Shown piece by piece: positions 59,511 to 64,000 of a stretch of DNA of 64,000 nucleotides. The DNA is from Gillisella vitis (GTDB taxonomy: Bacteria > Pseudomonadota > Alphaproteobacteria > Rhizobiales > Rhizobiaceae): positions 413,058-477,057 of the forward strand of contig NZ_LMVL02000005.1 in NCBI RefSeq assembly GCF_001541345.2, written 5' to 3'. A model generated the notes under the pieces. The model was not told where the DNA came from. It did no database searches and worked only from the letters and a program-made list of their open reading frames with translations. A program made the translations under genes and the position numbers. Positions within the stretch are counted from its first letter, which is position 1, and every line of letters begins with the position of its first letter.

Positions 59511-61829
59511 ATGACCGACAACGTTGACACCAGCGGCAAGCCTGAACTGCGTCCCGTTCCGGAAAGCACACCGTCGATCCCTCTTATGACGTCGAACGAC
59601 CGTTTCGTATATGAGGGCACGCCCCTCATTGCGATCTCCTACCGTGCCACGGATACCTTGTTCTTTCACGAGAACGATCCCATGGCGCACAAGCGCATCA
59701 AGCACACCGAAATCGAACTCGCCATCGATGAGGGTCGAGCGCAGTTCTACCCCGGCTTTCACACCGAGGTGGGCTCAAAAGCCTATGAGCGTTTCGGAAA
59801 CAAGAACGTCAACGAGTTCAAGCCCGACGCTGTAGCTGTCGCACGCTACCACGAATTCCTCGTCTTGAAACACCGTGCCTGGTGTGTAGAGGTCGGGCAG
59901 TATGTGCCCCGCAGTCTGAAACCAGCAGCGGAAATGCCTGGCGGGCGTTCCATGGAAGAGCTGTTGCTGAATTGGACAGTCGAGTATCAGCTGCTTCAGA
60001 AGGAAGAAAACGAAGAGACCGGGAAAGTACGAAAGAAACGTGCCGGTAAGAAGACCAACGGATTTGAAGTGCCAACAGTTCGCAGCTTCAACTCTTACGT
60101 TAGCAAATATGAAAGCTGTGGCGACGATGTGCGTGCGCTCATTCCCCAGCAAAAGGGGCCGAAGCGCCGTCACCTGCAGGTCGAATGCGCCGAGAGCTAT
60201 GCGATCTGGCGGCAGGCCGCTGCCGAATATGCTTCGAAACGCAAAGGACCGATGTCGAAGGCACGGAAGATCGCGAACGCTCGCATCCACGAAGCCAACA
60301 AGGCACGGACTGAAGACCAGTCCAAACTGATCTTTGTCCAGCGTAAGCGTTTTGAAAATATGATTAAGCAGCTGAGGGCCTTCGACGTTCTCGCCGCTCA
60401 TGAAGGCGAGCCTTACGCACACGCAGTCTACAAGCCGAAGTTGGGTTCCTACGAGGTCGTACGTCCCGGCGAACGGGTCGAATTTGACGACTGGAACGTC
60501 GACTGCATTACCCTCACGAAGGAAACCGGTTTCTGGTTGCTCCTTCCCGAGAAATTCCAGACTATCCTTGAAAAGGCTGCCGCAGAAAAAACGCAACGCC
60601 TGTGGTTTGTCGGTGCGATTGATGCTGCGACGGGTATGCCTTTGGCGCTAAAGGCGACCCGAAAGCCTTGTGCCTCCGCCGTAGTCGAGGCCCTTGAAAT
60701 GGTGATGTCGGACAAGACGCACATTTCGAACTTGGCGGGCGCAAAGACGCCTTGGACCGCTAAAGTGCGGCCGGAGAACGTATTCACTGACAACGGGACA
60801 CCCTACATCGCGGACATCACGCGTGATGCATTTCTGATGAGCAGCATCTCCTTGACTCGTCCCCCCGCCGGTCAAGCATGGAAACGGCCATTTATTGAGT
60901 CGTTGTTCAAGACATTTGCAAAGGACCTGATGTCCTATTTCGATGGCCGCACTTTTTCCAACGTTGTCGAACGTCGCGATTACGATTCCGTCGCCAATGC
61001 AACCCTCATCGTCGACGAATTCATGGTGATCGTTTATCGCTGGCTTTGCGATGTGTTCATGAACACTCCCAGTGCCCGCTTGAACGGATTGACGCCCTAT
61101 GAGGCGTGGGAATTGAAGAAACGCACCTATCCGATGCGCCCTGTTCCTGGTCGACACGAAAAACGTCACATCTTCGGAGTGAAGAAGGACAAGACCATCC
61201 GCAGCGAAGGCATCGTCCTTCACGGCATTCCATACAACTCCGATGAACTCCAATCGTACCGCCGCAAGCACGGTTCGAAGAAGCTCTTCCCCGTCCGTTT
61301 CCACCCTCGCGACCTGGAATCGATTTCCGTCCACACCGAGGACGGATGGTTGACGGTCGGAAATTGCATTGGAGTACCTCCGTATATTGGCCTTGAAGAA
61401 TGGTACTTGGCGAAAAAGGAACTTGAACGTTTGAACGAAGAACGATCAGCGCGCTCCGCGCCCACAATGTATGACGGCATCAACTGGGTACACAGCGTCG
61501 TAGATGCTGCTGCTCTGCGTAGCGGTATCTCCCCACATATGCGCAGTGCCGAAGACATGTCTCGCGCCACTGAGAAGCTCTTCGAAGGCCGCACCATCAC
61601 GAAGGCAGAAGCTGGTGAGCTGGCACTTCTGGCAACGCCTGCTCCTCAGGCAACACCTTTGCTTCAGGGGCGTCTTGAAGAGCTTCCTGCTGAAATCCTG
61701 GCCACGAAGGCCCCGAAAAAGAACAAGAACGAGCTTGAGACTACACCGTCAGCCGAACCCACAGTCGACGATCTCGCGGCTGAATTTGACGAAGACGATG
61801 AAGATTCTCAGTTCGGAGACTATGAATGA
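59511..61829 (+). CDS. tnsB: TnsB/TniA-like DDE transposase
   Basis: The 772-residue protein has an N-terminal helical DNA-binding region and an rve-type integrase core with D near 325 (VEFDDWNVDC), D near 426 (VFTDNGTPY) and E near 462 (PFIESLFKTF), a proper DDE with about 36 residues between the last two. An acidic, Pro/Thr-rich C-terminus follows, expected to contact the AAA+ regulator. ATG 59511 is chosen for its AAGGAGG site. It joins the transposon 3' ends to target DNA. The stop overlaps the next gene by ATGA. Confidence 0.92.
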   Translation: MTDNVDTSGKPELRPVPESTPSIPLMTSNDRFVYEGTPLIAISYRATDTLFFHENDPMAHKRIKHTEIELAIDEGRAQFYPGFHTEVGSKAYERFGNKNVNEFKPDAVAVARYHEFLVLKHRAWCVEVGQYVPRSLKPAAEMPGGRSMEELLLNWTVEYQLLQKEENEETGKVRKKRAGKKTNGFEVPTVRSFNSYVSKYESCGDDVRALIPQQKGPKRRHLQVECAESYAIWRQAAAEYASKRKGPMSKARKIANARIHEANKARTEDQSKLIFVQRKRFENMIKQLRAFDVLAAHEGEPYAHAVYKPKLGSYEVVRPGERVEFDDWNVDCITLTKETGFWLLLPEKFQTILEKAAAEKTQRLWFVGAIDAATGMPLALKATRKPCASAVVEALEMVMSDKTHISNLAGAKTPWTAKVRPENVFTDNGTPYIADITRDAFLMSSISLTRPPAGQAWKRPFIESLFKTFAKDLMSYFDGRTFSNVVERRDYDSVANATLIVDEFMVIVYRWLCDVFMNTPSARLNGLTPYEAWELKKRTYPMRPVPGRHEKRHIFGVKKDKTIRSEGIVLHGIPYNSDELQSYRRKHGSKKLFPVRFHPRDLESISVHTEDGWLTVGNCIGVPPYIGLEEWYLAKKELERLNEERSARSAPTMYDGINWVHSVVDAAALRSGISPHMRSAEDMSRATEKLFEGRTITKAEAGELALLATPAPQATPLLQGRLEELPAEILATKAPKKNKNELETTPSAEPTVDDLAAEFDEDDEDSQFGDYE

Positions 61830-62809
61830 TGGATAATCGTAGCGAGATGTCCATCGAAGACCGCAAGCTCTACATCGAGCAACAATACATCTTACAGCCA
61901 AAGGACCGAGAGCTGGAGGGCCTCATGACGCGGTTCACGGAAAATGCGGAACGCGCGCTGAAAGGAGGTGGCTCCAAGATGCCAATTCTTTTCGTCATTG
62001 GGGAATCTAATACTGGAAAAAGTCATGCTCTCAAGCGCCTTTTTTCAACGATGGATGCGTTCCAGCCCCGTATCGATGTCAACGGCAAGGTGCGGAGGCG
62101 CTTATTGAGTATGGATTGCGAGAGCGATTGCTCACCGAAAGCATTGGCTGAAGCCATCCTCGACAAGTGGAATATTACGGTTGGAGGTAGACCGAACGCC
62201 CCCACACTGTGGAGAATGGTGAAACGGCAATTGCGTGATCAAGAGATTCTCTACCTTCACCTCGATGAGATGCAACATGTAACTGTCGGTGATACCGACC
62301 TCGCGATTGGTAAGGTGCAGGATGCCGTTAAGAGTCTCACGCAAATTGATGGCTGGCCGCTGCACTTAATTGTTTCAGGGATGCCGGGCGTCGTAGACTT
62401 CCTGGAAAGCAAAGAGGTCAAGAACCGGTCTCAGGTGCAGTACCTTGATCTGATGGAGGTGCGGGCAAGAACGGTGACTGCGATGGAGAAGGTCGTGGCA
62501 ATGATCGTTTGCGACCACGCTGGCCGCCGTTGTGGATGGTCCAACGAAGATGAGGTCCCTGGACGACTGATCGTCGCAGCAGGGGGAGAGTTTGCAACTT
62601 TGATTCTCCTTGTCCGCGAAGCTTGCTTCAGGGCTCTGGATCAGAAGAAAGAGGCGGTCACCATGGACGACTTGGCGATGGTTTACAAAGCCCGGAATGC
62701 CAATCTGAAGCGGGATAATCCATTCACGACGGATGATTGGAAATCGATAGTTCGAGCGAATTCTACCTCTCATATCGGTGTCGGTTCTGTTCGTGGGAGG
62801 CGTAAATGA
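61826..62809 (+). CDS. tnsC: TnsC/TniB-like AAA+ regulator
   Basis: The 327-residue protein is a TniB-type AAA+ ATPase with Walker A GESNTGKS (59-66), Walker B ILYLHLDEMQH (141-151) and the conserved SGMPGVVDFL segment. It forms ATP-dependent filaments on DNA that link the target selector to the transposase. It overlaps tnsB upstream and tniQ downstream (both ATGA), so the operon is translated as a unit. Confidence 0.9.
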   Translation: MMDNRSEMSIEDRKLYIEQQYILQPKDRELEGLMTRFTENAERALKGGGSKMPILFVIGESNTGKSHALKRLFSTMDAFQPRIDVNGKVRRRLLSMDCESDCSPKALAEAILDKWNITVGGRPNAPTLWRMVKRQLRDQEILYLHLDEMQHVTVGDTDLAIGKVQDAVKSLTQIDGWPLHLIVSGMPGVVDFLESKEVKNRSQVQYLDLMEVRARTVTAMEKVVAMIVCDHAGRRCGWSNEDEVPGRLIVAAGGEFATLILLVREACFRALDQKKEAVTMDDLAMVYKARNANLKRDNPFTTDDWKSIVRANSTSHIGVGSVRGRRK

Positions 62810-64000
62810 GTGTTACCCGACGTCTCCCGACCTGCGTGCTGTTTCACAAGGACGAAACGCCAGAAAGTCTGATGGCACGAACCGCACGAGCCAACAGTTT
62901 CTATTCTCTCGCAGAATTCTGCGGGTTCACCGGTGTACCTCGCGCCGCAATCGCCACCATGAACGAAAAGCATCTGGATCAGCTCGTAGATTGGACCGGT
63001 GTCGGGTCTGCTGACTTGATGAGATTCGCTAGCCGTTCGGCATCGGTAGTTGAGTTTGGCTCTGATCGCGTCAGAAAAACGCAACTGCGGGGCAGCAGCA
63101 GTAGATACTGCCCTCATTGCTTTGCACATGATCTGGAACAAGGTACCGATCAGCCTAACACCCGCATCTATATGCGGGCAACGTGGCGCTTTAACATGAT
63201 CTCGGACTGCCCAGACCACGGTGTACGCCTTGCTGAGCTTCCAGGGGATTTCGACCTGCTAGACCTCCGCGATTTCGTGGCAACAACCAAGCCTGAGCAA
63301 GAAGAGAGTAATCCCTCACTTCACAGCAAATACTTTGCTGACCGTTTGCTTGGACGGACAAACGGATCATATCTCGATAGCTTGCCACTCTACGTCGCTG
63401 CGGAACTTTGTTCGGTTTTGGGTGCGCTCAAGCAGAAAATGGTGGATAACAAAATTTCTGAGCATGTCCCGCTCGGAATGGCGAACCCTGAGTGCCTTGC
63501 TCCAGGTTACAGCATCGCGTGCGAGGGGCGGGAAGCAATTTGGAAGTTCTTGACCGCTTACGTCGTGAAAGTCATTGGTCGCGCGACTAAGTACCCCATG
63601 GTGTTCTCACTGCCCCTTCGGTGGTTGCGCGACGAAGCAGCGGACGGGGATTTTGGCCCCGTTAGGGCAATTTTTCAGGAACACGCTGAGTGCCATCTTC
63701 CCATGGCACCAGGTGAATCATTCCTGGAGCCCGTTTCGAAAAGACGTGTCCATACAACCTATACTGCTGCCAAAGAGTACGGGATTTCGGAAGGGCGGAT
63801 CAAAGACATTTTGATCAATCAAGACGACGGAAAGAGCGTGATCGCCACGTTCAAGGGCCGGGGCGTCGTATTCCACCGAGATGAGGCGCATCCACTTTTG
63901 GAAGCCGCCTCGCAGCAGTTGACGACGAAACAAGCTGCAGAGCGTCTCGGGTGCGCGATGACTCAGATGGAAGCGCTACTCAATAGTGGAATGCTGCCCT
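62806..64000 (+). CDS. tniQ: TniQ/TnsD-like target selector (partial, runs off window)
   Basis: An open frame of at least 398 codons continues past the right edge. The N-terminus (RLPTCVLFHKDETPESLMARTARANSF) is the TniQ pattern, and a zinc site is formed by C102, C105 (RYCPHCF), C135 and H138 (DCPDHGVRL). A later region (TTKQAAERLGCAMTQMEALLNSG) resembles an excisionase-type HTH that would bind target DNA. TniQ/TnsD proteins choose the integration site. The start overlaps tnsC by ATGA. The C-terminus that would decide the target type is outside the window. Confidence 0.88.
   Translation, partial: MSVTRRLPTCVLFHKDETPESLMARTARANSFYSLAEFCGFTGVPRAAIATMNEKHLDQLVDWTGVGSADLMRFASRSASVVEFGSDRVRKTQLRGSSSRYCPHCFAHDLEQGTDQPNTRIYMRATWRFNMISDCPDHGVRLAELPGDFDLLDLRDFVATTKPEQEESNPSLHSKYFADRLLGRTNGSYLDSLPLYVAAELCSVLGALKQKMVDNKISEHVPLGMANPECLAPGYSIACEGREAIWKFLTAYVVKVIGRATKYPMVFSLPLRWLRDEAADGDFGPVRAIFQEHAECHLPMAPGESFLEPVSKRRVHTTYTAAKEYGISEGRIKDILINQDDGKSVIATFKGRGVVFHRDEAHPLLEAASQQLTTKQAAERLGCAMTQMEALLNSGMLP

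Noticed and set aside
58484..59629. 381-codon minus-strand frame opposite the TnsA-like gene
   Set aside because: The + strand carries the TnsA motifs and a coupled operon. The minus frame has no ribosome-binding site or domain pattern.

Overview
The window looks like one end of an alphaproteobacterial (most likely Rhizobiales, Brucella/Ochrobactrum- or Rhizobium-like) chromosomal island. About 2.2 kb of ordinary core sequence comes first: the 3' end of an AlkA-type DNA glycosylase gene, an HNH nuclease, DsbB, a YqaA/DedA-like membrane protein and tRNA-Leu(CAA). From the 3' end of that tRNA onward nearly every gene is accessory, and I see no return to core genes before position 64000. The taxonomic statement is inferred from protein style and gene content only.

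From 2.2 to 10.3 kb, a large serine recombinase whose reading frame ends inside the tRNA is followed by small unknown genes and by a VirD4/TraG-like coupling-protein cluster. In that cluster the soluble ATPase and a two-helix membrane protein are separate, overlapping genes. At 29.0-32.2 kb lie a MobC-like gene and a relaxase-helicase. No VirB-type secretion genes are visible, so the element reads as an integrative mobilizable element, or as part of an ICE whose secretion genes lie outside the window.

Between these transfer blocks sits cargo. At 10.4-12.7 kb is a three-gene unit ending in a pentapeptide/ankyrin protein. At 12.9-22.3 kb is a minus-strand defence block: a Kiwa pair (kwaA, kwaB), an overlapping zinc-ribbon gene, and two very large nuclease-NTPase (STAND-like) proteins, one with a DUF4297/Cap4-like N-terminus and one with a NERD-like N-terminus. 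At 22.6-25.8 kb are an ArdC antirestriction gene, a ParE/antitoxin pair, a parE relic and a small resolvase, bracketed by a 15-bp direct repeat. At 27.6-28.8 kb is an unknown three-gene membrane module.

The 32-44 kb region holds an unknown 309-residue protein, a frameshifted NYN-domain gene beside a PD-(D/E)XK-like protein, a lone VapC-like PIN gene, a lipoprotein, a LuxR-LuxI quorum-sensing pair with a perfect 18-bp lux-box-like palindrome and a short co-translated ORF, and a serine recombinase overlapping two ParB/RepB-like genes with a divergent small HTH gene.

From 44 to 51 kb there is a type VI secretion cargo unit (VgrG, DUF2169 adaptor, PAAR-like nuclease effector, probable immunity protein, AP2-like protein). 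From 51.8 to 58.3 kb there are a metallophosphoesterase, an FtsH-like AAA protease lacking its N-terminus, and a Qat defence operon (qatA, qatB, and a qatC with an aberrant C-terminus; no qatD). The window ends in a Tn7-like transposition operon (short leader ORF, TnsA, TnsB, TnsC/TniB, TniQ) that runs off the right edge. The window is a nested set of mobile elements loaded with defence, competition and signalling genes.
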